From the NCBI RefSeq assembly GCF_019237615.1, contig NZ_JAFAGT010000059.1, positions 1-64,000 of the forward strand: 64,000 nt of DNA, in the 5' to 3' direction. The notes under the pieces are model-generated. The model had not been told where the DNA came from. It ran no database searches and saw nothing but the letters and a program-made list of their open reading frames with translations. Of the stretch, positions 53,118 through 63,034 are shown in pieces (position 1 is the first letter of the stretch; each line of letters starts with the position of its first letter). The position numbers were made by a program, and so were the translations under genes. The stretch comes from Roseateles sp. Its GTDB lineage: Bacteria > Pseudomonadota > Gammaproteobacteria > Burkholderiales > Burkholderiaceae_C.

Positions 53118-53483
53118 GTGTCCAGCATCTCGACCTTTCGCCGACTCAACGCCCTCTCGCTCTTCCAGGCTTTCGCGGAAGAACGCATCGCGGCGGGCGA
53201 CCCGCCCAAAGGCCTGGAGGCGGCTTGGGCCACACGGATCGAAGTGAGCGGGGCCACCTGGTCGATGGCCAAGAGCGGCGCCCGGCCGATCGGGGACAAG
53301 CTGGCCCGCCAGATCGAGCAGCATTGCGGCAAGGAGGCTGGCTGGCTCGATGAAGAGCGGGAGCCGGCGGGGCTGTCGCCGGGCGAGCAGCAGTTCCTGG
53401 CGCTGGCCCTCAAGACCTACCGGGCAACGAACAGCGACGGGCGCAAGCGCCTCAAGCAAATCCTCAAGTCGTTCGGCGGGTAG
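53118..53483 (+). CDS. Small prophage-type DNA-binding regulator
   Basis: A 121-residue protein beginning at GTG 53118. Residues 10-85 resemble the XRE/Cro-like domain of prophage repressors (FAEERIAAGDPPKGLEAAWA, then VSGATWSMAKSGARPIGDKL, then ARQIEQHCGKEAGWLD), a variant common in Burkholderiales prophage regulators without a peptidase part. Divergent from a small frame, with two palindromic sites between them; probably autoregulated. Confidence 0.7.
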   Translation: MSSISTFRRLNALSLFQAFAEERIAAGDPPKGLEAAWATRIEVSGATWSMAKSGARPIGDKLARQIEQHCGKEAGWLDEEREPAGLSPGEQQFLALALKTYRATNSDGRKRLKQILKSFGG

Positions 53484-53789
53484 CGGCGGTCGGGCAGAAG
53501 GTCATCGGCAGTCCTACGAAGCCAGGCGCCGGGGTTCAGGGTTGAACGAACAAAGCCCGGTTGCACTCGATTACAGCCACCCTTCGCGCAAACCCTAGGC
53601 CCGCTTCGCCAGCCGCGCGATCCTTTCGCCCAGCCAGCATGGCGTTATTCCGGTTTTGCATGGACCCACCGATCCCGGTGGTTACGGCGTGATTACATTG
53701 GATTCGACAATTCACGCCCCTGGCCCGGTGTGCTTGGGCCAGCTCCGAACGGTTGCCCCAAACACATCACCATGATCGGAGCTTCCACC
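53484..53789. other. Intergenic stretch before pckG
   Basis: No gene seen. It holds an inverted repeat CCACCG (53666-53671) / CGGTGG (53676-53681) about 110 bases before pckG, possibly a regulatory site, and a TTGGATTCGAC-type promoter-like stretch near 53698. Otherwise nothing recognisable. Confidence 0.4.
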
Positions 53790-55664
<1,875 letters not shown>

Positions 55665-55697
55665 GCGATTTCCTCTCCTTCCGGTGAACTCTTGAAC

Positions 55698-55722
55698 GGG
55701 CGCCAAGGCGCCCGCTTTCTTT
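55698..55722 (+). terminator. Intrinsic terminator of pckG
   Basis: Stem GGGCGCC (55698-55704) with GGCGCCC (55707-55713) and a two-base turn, followed by GCTTTCTTTG, 34 bases after the pckG stop. Confidence 0.8.
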
Positions 55723-55728
55723 GCGCGG

Positions 55729-57492
55729 CTAGGGGTAGGCCTTCAGCGTCGCCGTGTTGCCGCCACCCTGGCAGCGGGCCGGCTCGCCCGCGTCGTTGAC
55801 GATGTGCTCGATGCTGCCCTTGTCCACCAGGCAGACGGTGATCATGTGGTGCAGCCGCACGCCAGGCCGGCGCGGTACCTCGATGGCACGATCCAGCACG
55901 ACGCCGGGCTGCAGGAAGACGCTGTAGACGCCCAGGCCCCAGGCCTCGTGGCGCGTCACCCCGTCGACCACCCGGTAGGCCGGGTGGCCGCGGCCAGCGG
56001 CGCTGCTCCATTCCGGCTGGCTGGGCGGGTCATACGGGATCTCGGACTGGTAGAAGTAGACCCGTCCGCCATTGCCCTGCCAGACCACCTGCGCCTTCTG
56101 GAAATGCTCGACGAAGAGGCCATAGATGGTCACGTCCTCGCCGCTCACCCACAGGCCGTGGGCCGAAGGGTTGCTCGCCCAGCGGACGCCCTCGCCATGG
56201 TCGGCACGCCAGATCCAGGTGTGATCCACCAAGGTGTCGTGGGCGTTGATGCGCAACGCCGTGCCCACCCGGCCGGCCGCCGCGCCGCCGATGCGGAAGA
56301 ACAGGTCGTGCAGGGCTATGGGATCAGCCCGGTGGCGCCGCTTAGCACCCGCGGGCGCCACCTCCATCAGCACGCCCGAGTCCTGTGCGCCCGCATCCAG
56401 GAACAGGCCCGCAATCGTCAGCCCATCCACGTCCGCCGTCTTCACGAGGGACTGGCCGTTGTCCGAGCGCAGCGTCGGGAAGCCCAGGCCGAGCACCACC
56501 GTGCCAGGGCGCCGGACCTGCAGCGGCTCGGTCAGCAGGTACTCGCCCGGCGTGAACAGCAGATGTTTTCCCGCGGCCAGTTGGGCATTGAGTGCCGCGG
56601 CCGTGTCGCCCGGCCTGGCGATGTGGAACTTGCGTATGGCCAGCGTCCGGCCCGGCGTCAGCGCGCCTTCCGCCCAGGAGATGCCCGCGCTGTCGCGCCG
56701 CAGCGCCGGCACTCGCACCGCGTAGCCGCCCGCGGCGTCGACGAAGAGATACGGCTTCTCGCGCACCAGCGGCGTCTTGTCGATGCGCGTGTAGCGCCGA
56801 CCCGGCGTCGGGAACTCGCCCTCCGGCGCACCCTGCACGCCAACGAAGACCATGTTCCAGTTCGAGCCCGTCCAGCTGCCCCAGCGGCTGTTGCGCGAGA
56901 TCCATTGCTGCTGCGTCGCCGAATCGACCCGGCCGTCCACCCACACGTCCGAGAACCAGCCGCCGCTGGCCCAGCCGTTGCGCTGGTTGAGCCGCATGTT
57001 GCCGCGCACGTGCATGCGCCGGAACGGGATGGCCTGGGAGACGGCCCACTGCATGGTGTTGTCGCCCAAGCCCAACGCGGGCGTCACCGCGAAGTTCTCG
57101 GCACCGCGCCAGAAATTCTGCGTCGCGTTGTCGTGGTCGAGGAAGGCGGTGGAGCGCAGGTCGCCGATGACGTGCACTTCGTCCGGATGCGCCCCCAGGC
57201 CCAGCACCTGGGTGTAGAAGCCCACCGGGATGCGCAGGTTCTGGTAGGTGCCCGGCTTGAGCAGGATGGCGTCGCGGCGCGGGCCGAAGTGGTTGGGCTG
57301 CTGGTCCGCGTAGATGTCGTCGACGCGCTGCTGCAGGCCGGGCGTGGCCGGGTCGAGGATGTGGACGTGGGGGCCGAAGTCCGGCATATCGACCGTCGCG
57401 GCCCGGGTCGCCAGGCCGGCGGCCAGCACCCCACCCGCCATCACTCGCGCCGCCACGCCGCGGAAGTGGCCCGAAACTGTCTTGCACCGCAT
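55729..57492 (-). CDS. Secreted beta-helix protein, putative polysaccharide-active
   Basis: A 587-residue exported protein (signal region about residues 1-32 from ATG 57492, ending ATRAA). It begins with a pectate-lyase-like segment (NHFGPRRDAILLKPGTYQNL) and contains parallel beta-helix repeats in two blocks, the second around VDGLTIAGLFLDAGAQDSGV and TLVDHTWIWRADHGEG. Proteins of this type in Gram-negative bacteria are annotated as adenylyl cyclase or F5/8-type-domain homologues near carbohydrate genes; the enzymatic activity is unknown. A LacI-type operator lies just upstream. Confidence 0.7.
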   Translation of the reverse strand: MRCKTVSGHFRGVAARVMAGGVLAAGLATRAATVDMPDFGPHVHILDPATPGLQQRVDDIYADQQPNHFGPRRDAILLKPGTYQNLRIPVGFYTQVLGLGAHPDEVHVIGDLRSTAFLDHDNATQNFWRGAENFAVTPALGLGDNTMQWAVSQAIPFRRMHVRGNMRLNQRNGWASGGWFSDVWVDGRVDSATQQQWISRNSRWGSWTGSNWNMVFVGVQGAPEGEFPTPGRRYTRIDKTPLVREKPYLFVDAAGGYAVRVPALRRDSAGISWAEGALTPGRTLAIRKFHIARPGDTAAALNAQLAAGKHLLFTPGEYLLTEPLQVRRPGTVVLGLGFPTLRSDNGQSLVKTADVDGLTIAGLFLDAGAQDSGVLMEVAPAGAKRRHRADPIALHDLFFRIGGAAAGRVGTALRINAHDTLVDHTWIWRADHGEGVRWASNPSAHGLWVSGEDVTIYGLFVEHFQKAQVVWQGNGGRVYFYQSEIPYDPPSQPEWSSAAGRGHPAYRVVDGVTRHEAWGLGVYSVFLQPGVVLDRAIEVPRRPGVRLHHMITVCLVDKGSIEHIVNDAGEPARCQGGGNTATLKAYP

Positions 57493-57513
57493 GTCCCGCC
57501 CTCGCCAAGCCTG

Positions 57514-57535
57514 AAATTGGAATCGGTTCCAATTT
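57514..57535. promoter_or_regulatory. LacI-family operator-like inverted repeat
   Basis: AAATTGGAA (57514-57522) and TTCCAATTT (57527-57535) around TCGG; the core TTGGAATCGGTTCCAA matches the general LacI-family pattern TGGAAnCGnTTCCA. It is 22 bases upstream of the beta-helix gene start, where it would block transcription when occupied. Confidence 0.65.
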
Positions 57536-57644
57536 GGCGATTGGATCACGACGGAAGAACTCGGGCATCGGGGCTAGTCCGGGCGCGGCCGGCGCACAAT
57601 GGACCCAACTTGCGCAGCCCTTGCGAGGGCGAGGAGGCTGGAAG

Positions 57645-57935
57645 ATGAACCAGGGCTTCGGTCACGAATTGCCGCAGCGGCATGCGCAGCAGGATCACCG
57701 CCAGGTCTCGCGCTACCTGGTCGTCATCGCGTCCAGCGCCGGCCCGGTGGCCAAGCTGTTTCTCGACAGCCGCGAGCAGGTCGGTGAGTTCGACGCCGGC
57801 ACCGAGGAGGTCGCCGTCATGACGCGCAACGCCACGTCGTCACTGGGCGCCGCCGAACCGGAGTGGGACAAGGCACTGGCCGGCCACAGCGCGGGAGAGC
57901 GCGCGGCCGCGATGGTCTACCTTCTGGATCTCTGA
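57645..57935 (+). CDS. Hypothetical protein
   Basis: A 96-residue cytoplasmic protein from ATG 57645, with GAGGAGG ending about nine bases upstream. The middle has a beta-strand/helix pattern (YLVVIASSAGPVAKLFLDS, VGEFDAGTEEVAVMTRN) and the C-terminus is helical. I recognise no family. Stands alone between two minus-strand genes. Confidence 0.6.
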   Translation: MNQGFGHELPQRHAQQDHRQVSRYLVVIASSAGPVAKLFLDSREQVGEFDAGTEEVAVMTRNATSSLGAAEPEWDKALAGHSAGERAAAMVYLLDL

Positions 57936-58006
57936 GGCGGCTTTGAAATAAACGGCGCCGAAGCGCCGGCCGGGAATAGATCCCGGCCAACGCCCGGTCG
58001 TGCAGT

Positions 58007-58741
58007 TCAACGTGGCGACCCGCCACGGCGGCGCGCGGCCAGCACGCCGCCGCACAAGGCGAGGCCCACGAGGGACAACGTCGCCGGCTCGGGCAGATTC
58101 GTGCCGCCGCGCACGGCATCGCGACCGATCAGGTTCCAGTTGATCGACTCATTGCCGTCAGAGGAACCGTTGATGAAGTCGTAGCCGAAGGTATTGATGA
58201 TGTAGCCCTTGTCGTCGAAGGACTGCGTCGTGGCTCCGCCATCGGTGGAGAACGACACGTTCGGGATGGACGCCAGGCAATCGGCTTGCTGGACCGCCGA
58301 CAGCGCCGCCATGTTCGTGCAACCGCCCAGCGGATGGGCCGCATCGATGGCCGGGGCTCCGCCAAGCGGGCCATAGTCGCTGGAGTCAAAGTTGTAGGAC
58401 GCCGTTTGCGTGAAGATGCCGGTCTTGCCCGCGCCTATGGTCAGGGCACTCCAGAAATTGAAGACGACACCGCCGCTGTTGAGCTTGACCTCGAAGTTGG
58501 AAATCGTGATGGCGCTGGCACCGGTGTTGTCGATGCGAACCGCGCCGGAGTCGAAGGACTGGGCGGCGCTGGATTGCGACACCACGTTGGCCCCCCCCAG
58601 CCACGGGGACGGGAAGAATCCGCTGGGCCTCAGGTTGTCGGCGTAACCGACATAGATCACCAGATCTGCATGGGCGACGCCTGCGGAGAGCAGGCCCAAT
58701 GCCGCCGCCAACGACGACATGAGTTTGTAAGTGTTGCGCAT
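58007..58741 (-). CDS. PEP-CTERM sorting-domain protein
   Basis: A 244-residue secreted protein: signal peptide (LMSSLAAALGLLSAGVAHA), a beta-rich domain with a cysteine pair, and the C-terminal LPEPATLSLVGLALCGGVLA plus ARRRGG, a classical PEP-CTERM signal for exosortase processing. Function unknown. The second such protein in the window, so the genome should encode an exosortase. Confidence 0.8.
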   Translation of the reverse strand: MRNTYKLMSSLAAALGLLSAGVAHADLVIYVGYADNLRPSGFFPSPWLGGANVVSQSSAAQSFDSGAVRIDNTGASAITISNFEVKLNSGGVVFNFWSALTIGAGKTGIFTQTASYNFDSSDYGPLGGAPAIDAAHPLGGCTNMAALSAVQQADCLASIPNVSFSTDGGATTQSFDDKGYIINTFGYDFINGSSDGNESINWNLIGRDAVRGGTNLPEPATLSLVGLALCGGVLAARRRGGSPR

Positions 58742-58963
58742 GGACTTCCCCTCTCAGGAATGGCTTGAACACACCCAACACCATGCATAACTCATTCCAG
58801 ATCTGCAACTTATTGATTTTCATTGCGAATATATGATCGCAATGAGCTTGCAACGCAGCAATGTCAAGTTCATCGACAGCCCGCGCCGAATCGGCAGCCA
58901 GGATCGGCCTGGCCCAGGCGTCGGAGGCTCGCCTGGACGCGTGCAAGCTGGGAAACTGGCCCC

Positions 58964-59848
58964 ATGATCGACTCGAAAGAGGCCCTCAGCGCGGGCCTTG
59001 AGGCCCAGTCCTATCTGGCATCGCCGGAGCTTTCCGTCGCCGCCTTCCTCGCGCTGCGTCTGTCCCGCCCGTTGCTGCTGGAGGGCGCGCCCGGCACCGG
59101 CAAGACGGCCATCGCCGCCGCGCTGGCCGCCGCGCTGCAGCGGCCGCTGATACGTCTGCAATGCTACGAAGGCCTGGACCTGGCCGCCGCCGCCTACGAG
59201 TGGAACTATGCACGCCAGATGCTGGAAATCCGCCTCGCGCAGGCGCACGAGCGTGAACGAGCGGCGGACGAGCTGTTCGCTCGTCGCTTTCTCATCGAGC
59301 GGCCGCTGCTGCAGGCCCTGACCACCACGCCCGCGCCCGTGCTGCTCATCGACGAGCTGGACCGCGCCGACGCGCCCTTCGAGGCCTTCCTGCTGGAGTT
59401 CCTCGCCGATTTCCAGATCAGCGTGCCGGAGCTCGGCACGATCACGGCCGCCACGCCGCCGCTGGTCGTCCTGACCAGCAACCGCAGCCGCGAGGTCCAC
59501 GACGCCGTCAAGCGCCGCTGCCTCTACCACTGGGTGGACTTCCCCGACGCCGCGCGCGAGCTGGCCATCGTGCGCGTCCGCCTGCCCCACATCGAGCAGC
59601 GGCTGGCCCAGCAGGTCGTCGCATTCGTGCAAGGCCTGCGCGCGCTGGACCTGTACAAGTTACCCGGCCTGGCCGAGACGCTGGACTGGTCGCGCGCCCT
59701 CGTCGAGCTGAACACCGTCAGCCTCGACCCCGCCATCGTGCAGTCCACGCTGGGCGTGCTGCTCAAGTATCAGGACGACATCGCCCGCGTGCAGGGCGGC
59801 GAGGCAGCGCGGCTGCTGGCCGAGCTGCGCGAGCAGGCGCGCGCCTGA
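58964..59848 (+). CDS. MoxR-type AAA ATPase, CoxD-like
   Basis: A 294-residue MoxR-family ATPase with Walker A LEGAPGTGKTA, Walker B VLLIDELDRAD and sensor TSNRSREVHDAVKRRC with the arginine finger. CoxD-like MoxR proteins help assemble the CuSMoO2 site of CO dehydrogenases and related molybdenum hydroxylases. Followed after four bases by a VWA-domain gene, the standard MoxR-VWA pair. Confidence 0.85.
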   Translation: MIDSKEALSAGLEAQSYLASPELSVAAFLALRLSRPLLLEGAPGTGKTAIAAALAAALQRPLIRLQCYEGLDLAAAAYEWNYARQMLEIRLAQAHERERAADELFARRFLIERPLLQALTTTPAPVLLIDELDRADAPFEAFLLEFLADFQISVPELGTITAATPPLVVLTSNRSREVHDAVKRRCLYHWVDFPDAARELAIVRVRLPHIEQRLAQQVVAFVQGLRALDLYKLPGLAETLDWSRALVELNTVSLDPAIVQSTLGVLLKYQDDIARVQGGEAARLLAELREQARA

Positions 59849-59852
59849 GACC

Positions 59853-61019
59853 ATGGACCGACTGGCCGAAAACGTCCTGCACTTCGGCCGCGTGCTGCGC
59901 ACCGCGGGCCTGCCCATCGGCACGGACCGGCTGCTGCTGGCGACCCAGGCGCTGGAAGCAGGCGGCCTGGCCTCGCGCGCCGACTTCAAGGCGGCGCTGG
60001 CCGCCTGCCTCGTCGACCGGCCCGAACACCGGCCGCTGTTCGAGCAGGCCTTCCACGTCTTCTGGCGCGACCCCGACCTGCTGGGCCGCATCATGGCCTT
60101 GCTGCTGCCCCAGGCCCAGGCGCGCGCGGCCACGCCGCCGCCGCCCGAGAACCGGCGCCTCGCCGATGCGCTGTTCCCGCCGCGTCCGGCGCCGCCGCCC
60201 CGCATCGAACCGGTCGACGTCGAGGCACGCCTGGACGCCGGCGACCGCGAGCGGCTGCAGCGCCGCGACTTCGACATCATGACGGCCGCCGAATGGGACG
60301 CGGCGCGGCGCGCGCTGGCCGCGCTGCAGCCTGCGTTGGCCCGACGCCTGACGCGCCGCCACGAACCGGCCCCGCGCGGCCGCATCGCCTGGCGCGCCGC
60401 GCTGCGCGCCGAGGCCCGCCGCGGGCCCGCGCCGCCACCACGGGAGCGCGCCCGCACGCGCCCCACCCCGCTGGTGCTGCTGGCCGACATCTCGGGCTCC
60501 ATGGGCCGCTATTCGCGCGTGCTGCTGCAGCTCGCCCAGGGTCTGCTCAACCCGGGGCCAGGCCTGCGCGAGCGGCCCGCCGTCGAGGCCTTCGTCTTCG
60601 GCACGCGGCTGACACGCATCACGCGCCAGCTCCGCGGCCGCGACCCCGACGACGCGCTGGCCGCCGCGGCCGCCGCCGTACCGGACTGGGCCGGCGGCAC
60701 ACGGATCGGCCACAGCCTGCACGCCTTCAACCGCGACTGGGCGCGCCGCGTGCTGGCCGGCGGCACGGCCACCGTGCTGCTGGTCACCGACGGGCTGGAG
60801 CGCCGTCCCGACGGCAACGATGCGCCAGACCTCGCCCGCGAGGCCGAGCGGCTGCGCCTGAGCTGCCGCGAGCTGTTGTGGCTCAACCCGCTGCTGCGCT
60901 TCGACGGTTTCGAGCCACGCGCCGCTGGCGTACAGGCGCTGCTGCCCCAGGTGAGCCGCCACCTGCCCGTGCACGACCTGGACAGCGTCGGCCGCCTGCT
61001 GGACGCGCTGGCGCGCTGA
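59853..61019 (+). CDS. VWA-domain protein, CoxE-like
   Basis: A 388-residue protein. The C-terminal VWA domain begins LVLLADISGSMGRYS, with the metal-site DxSxS intact, and includes LLVTDGLERRPDG. The N-terminal part (VLHFGRVLRTAGLPIGTDRL) is the CoxE/DUF58-like region. Partner of the upstream MoxR ATPase in maturation of molybdenum hydroxylases. Confidence 0.85.
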   Translation: MDRLAENVLHFGRVLRTAGLPIGTDRLLLATQALEAGGLASRADFKAALAACLVDRPEHRPLFEQAFHVFWRDPDLLGRIMALLLPQAQARAATPPPPENRRLADALFPPRPAPPPRIEPVDVEARLDAGDRERLQRRDFDIMTAAEWDAARRALAALQPALARRLTRRHEPAPRGRIAWRAALRAEARRGPAPPPRERARTRPTPLVLLADISGSMGRYSRVLLQLAQGLLNPGPGLRERPAVEAFVFGTRLTRITRQLRGRDPDDALAAAAAAVPDWAGGTRIGHSLHAFNRDWARRVLAGGTATVLLVTDGLERRPDGNDAPDLAREAERLRLSCRELLWLNPLLRFDGFEPRAAGVQALLPQVSRHLPVHDLDSVGRLLDALAR

Positions 61020-61091
61020 GCCGCAGGTCGGTCGACACCCCGTCACCGCGAGGCCAGGCCCCTTTTTCGCGCCACCCGTCAGAATCGGCAC

Positions 61092-61634
61092 ATGAACCTG
61101 ACCGGCCAGCAAACCCTGCCCGTCTCCCAGGCCCAGGCCTGGGCCGCGCTGAACGACACCGCGATGCTGCAGGCCGCCGTGCCTGGCTGCGAGGCCATCA
61201 CGCCGGCCGGCGACAACGCCTTCGACGTGCTGATGGCCGTCTCCATCGGCCCGGTCAAGGCCAGGTTCAAGGGCCGTCTGCAGCTGTCGGACCTGGTGCC
61301 GCCGCAGAGCTACCGCCTCGCCTTCGAGGGCTCGGGCGGCGCGGCCGGCCATGGCAAGGGCCAGGCCCTCGTCACGCTGGAGGCGCTGGCGCCTCAGCAG
61401 ACGCGGCTGGGCTACGAAGTGACCGCCAGCGTCGGCGGCAAGCTGGCGCAGGTCGGCTCGCGCCTGGTGGACCTCGCTGCGCAGAAGCTGGCCGAGGACT
61501 TCTTTGCCCGCTTCCAGACTGCGCTGCTGGCGCGCCAGCCTCCGGCCGAAGTGGAGGCCGCGCCGGCCCCCGCAGCGCCACGGCCGGGCATGCTGGGCCG
61601 CCTGCGCGACTGGCTGCGCCGCCTGTTCGGCTGA
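61092..61634 (+). CDS. CoxG-family SRPBCC protein
   Basis: A 180-residue protein of the CO-dehydrogenase subunit G family (SRPBCC fold): LPVSQAQAWAALNDTAMLQA, VPGCEAIT and GPVKARFKGRLQLSDL are typical. The alanine/proline linker and basic C-terminal helix (MLGRLRDWLRRLFG) would attach it to the membrane, where CoxG recruits CO dehydrogenase. No coxMSL genes are adjacent. Confidence 0.85.
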   Translation: MNLTGQQTLPVSQAQAWAALNDTAMLQAAVPGCEAITPAGDNAFDVLMAVSIGPVKARFKGRLQLSDLVPPQSYRLAFEGSGGAAGHGKGQALVTLEALAPQQTRLGYEVTASVGGKLAQVGSRLVDLAAQKLAEDFFARFQTALLARQPPAEVEAAPAPAAPRPGMLGRLRDWLRRLFG

Positions 61635-61735
61635 CGCGCCACGCCGTTGGCCCAGGCCGAGCGGCGCTTCGTGACCACCTGAAACAGTGGGGTTTTCCCG
61701 GGATGGGCGCCGGTACAATTTCACTTGTCCGAAAC

Positions 61736-61770
61736 AACGGGCCTGCCTCAGCGCAGGCCCGTTCTTTTTC
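61736..61770 (+). terminator. Intrinsic terminator after the cox genes
   Basis: Stem AACGGGCCTGC (61736-61746) with GCAGGCCCGTT (61753-61763), six-base loop, then CTTTTTC. It ends the coxDEG-like transcript about 100 bases after the last stop. Confidence 0.85.
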
Positions 61771-61855
61771 ATGAATCGAACGCCCCCACGCTCGCCGTGC
61801 TCACCGCCCCCCGAGGGGACCTGCCAGCATCAGCGGGCAGCCGGGCGCTGCTGAC

Positions 61856-62938
61856 ATGTCCAGCCCTTCCCGCCGCCTGCCGCACGTCGACGCCCTCAAG
61901 GTCCTGGCCGCCCAGGTCATCGTGCTGCACCACCTCGTCAGCTACGGCCCCCTCGCCCGAGCGGCCCACGAGGCCCTGCCCTGGCTGGCTGGCGCTCTGC
62001 ACCAGTACGGCCGCATGGCGGTGCAGGTCTTCCTGGTCGTCGGCGGGTATCTGAGCGCGCGCGGCCTGTCGCCGCGCGGCAAGGCCTTGCAGGCCGCCGT
62101 GCCCGCGCTGCTGTGGCGGCGCTACCTGCGCCTGACCCTGCCCTTCCTCGCCGCGCTGGCGCTGACGCTGGGTGCCTGCGGCCTCATCGCGTCGTCCTGG
62201 CCCGAGCTGGTGCCAGCCGACATCAGCCTGGGCCAGCTGCTGGCCCATGCGCTGCTGCTGCACGACGTGCTCGGCTACGAGGCGCTGACGGTGGGCGCCT
62301 GGTACGTGGCCATAGACCTGCAGCTCTTCGCGCTGCTCGTGGGCCTGCTGTGGCTGGCGCGACGCGGCTGGCGCCACCCCGGCCGCCTGGTCGTCGGCCC
62401 GCTGCTCGTCGCGGTCGCCGCACTGGCCTCGGCCTTCGTCTTCAATCGCCAGCCGGAGCTGGACGCCTTCGCACCCTATTTCTTCGTGTCCTACGGCCTG
62501 GGCGCACTGGTGCACTGGCTGGGCCTGTGGCGACACCGCGGCACCGGCCTTGTCCTGCTGGCCTTGGCGATGGGCGCCGCACTGTTGCTGGACTGGCGCG
62601 ACCGCCTGGCCCTCGCGCTCACGACGGCGCTGTGGCTGGCCTGGGCGCAACAGCGCCACGCCGAGGGCCGGCCGCTGCTTCCGACGGCCTGGGCCGCGCT
62701 GTTGGCCGCCGGCTCGACGCCGTCCTATGCCCTCTTCCTGCTGCATTTCCCGGTGCTGCTGCTGACCAACGCGCTGCTGGCCCAGCTGCCCGGCGCGACG
62801 CCGGCCATCGGCCTGCTGCTGCTGCTGGCCACCTGGCTGCTGGCCAACTGCCTGGCCGTGCCCTTCCACCGGTGGGTGGAGGCACCGGCCGCGCGCCTCG
62901 ATCCGCTGGCCTGGCTGCCGCGTCTGCGCACCGCCTGA
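61856..62938 (+). CDS. Acyltransferase-3-family membrane protein
   Basis: A 360-residue protein with about ten membrane helices. The start HVDALKVLAAQVIVLHHLVS carries the catalytic histidine region (V.HH) of acyltransferase family 3 (OafA/NodX-like). VFLVVGGYLSARGLS and the C-terminal SYALFLLHFPVLLL are conserved. It O-acylates a surface polysaccharide or other sugar; the target is unknown. Confidence 0.85.
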   Translation: MSSPSRRLPHVDALKVLAAQVIVLHHLVSYGPLARAAHEALPWLAGALHQYGRMAVQVFLVVGGYLSARGLSPRGKALQAAVPALLWRRYLRLTLPFLAALALTLGACGLIASSWPELVPADISLGQLLAHALLLHDVLGYEALTVGAWYVAIDLQLFALLVGLLWLARRGWRHPGRLVVGPLLVAVAALASAFVFNRQPELDAFAPYFFVSYGLGALVHWLGLWRHRGTGLVLLALAMGAALLLDWRDRLALALTTALWLAWAQQRHAEGRPLLPTAWAALLAAGSTPSYALFLLHFPVLLLTNALLAQLPGATPAIGLLLLLATWLLANCLAVPFHRWVEAPAARLDPLAWLPRLRTA

Positions 62939-63034
62939 GCGGGCCCCGCGCAGGTGCCCGAAACCCCGAAAACCATCAGAGGCGGGCCCGCCCCTGCGTG
63001 CTAATGTCGCGCGCAGCCACGAGGACGCGTTTCC

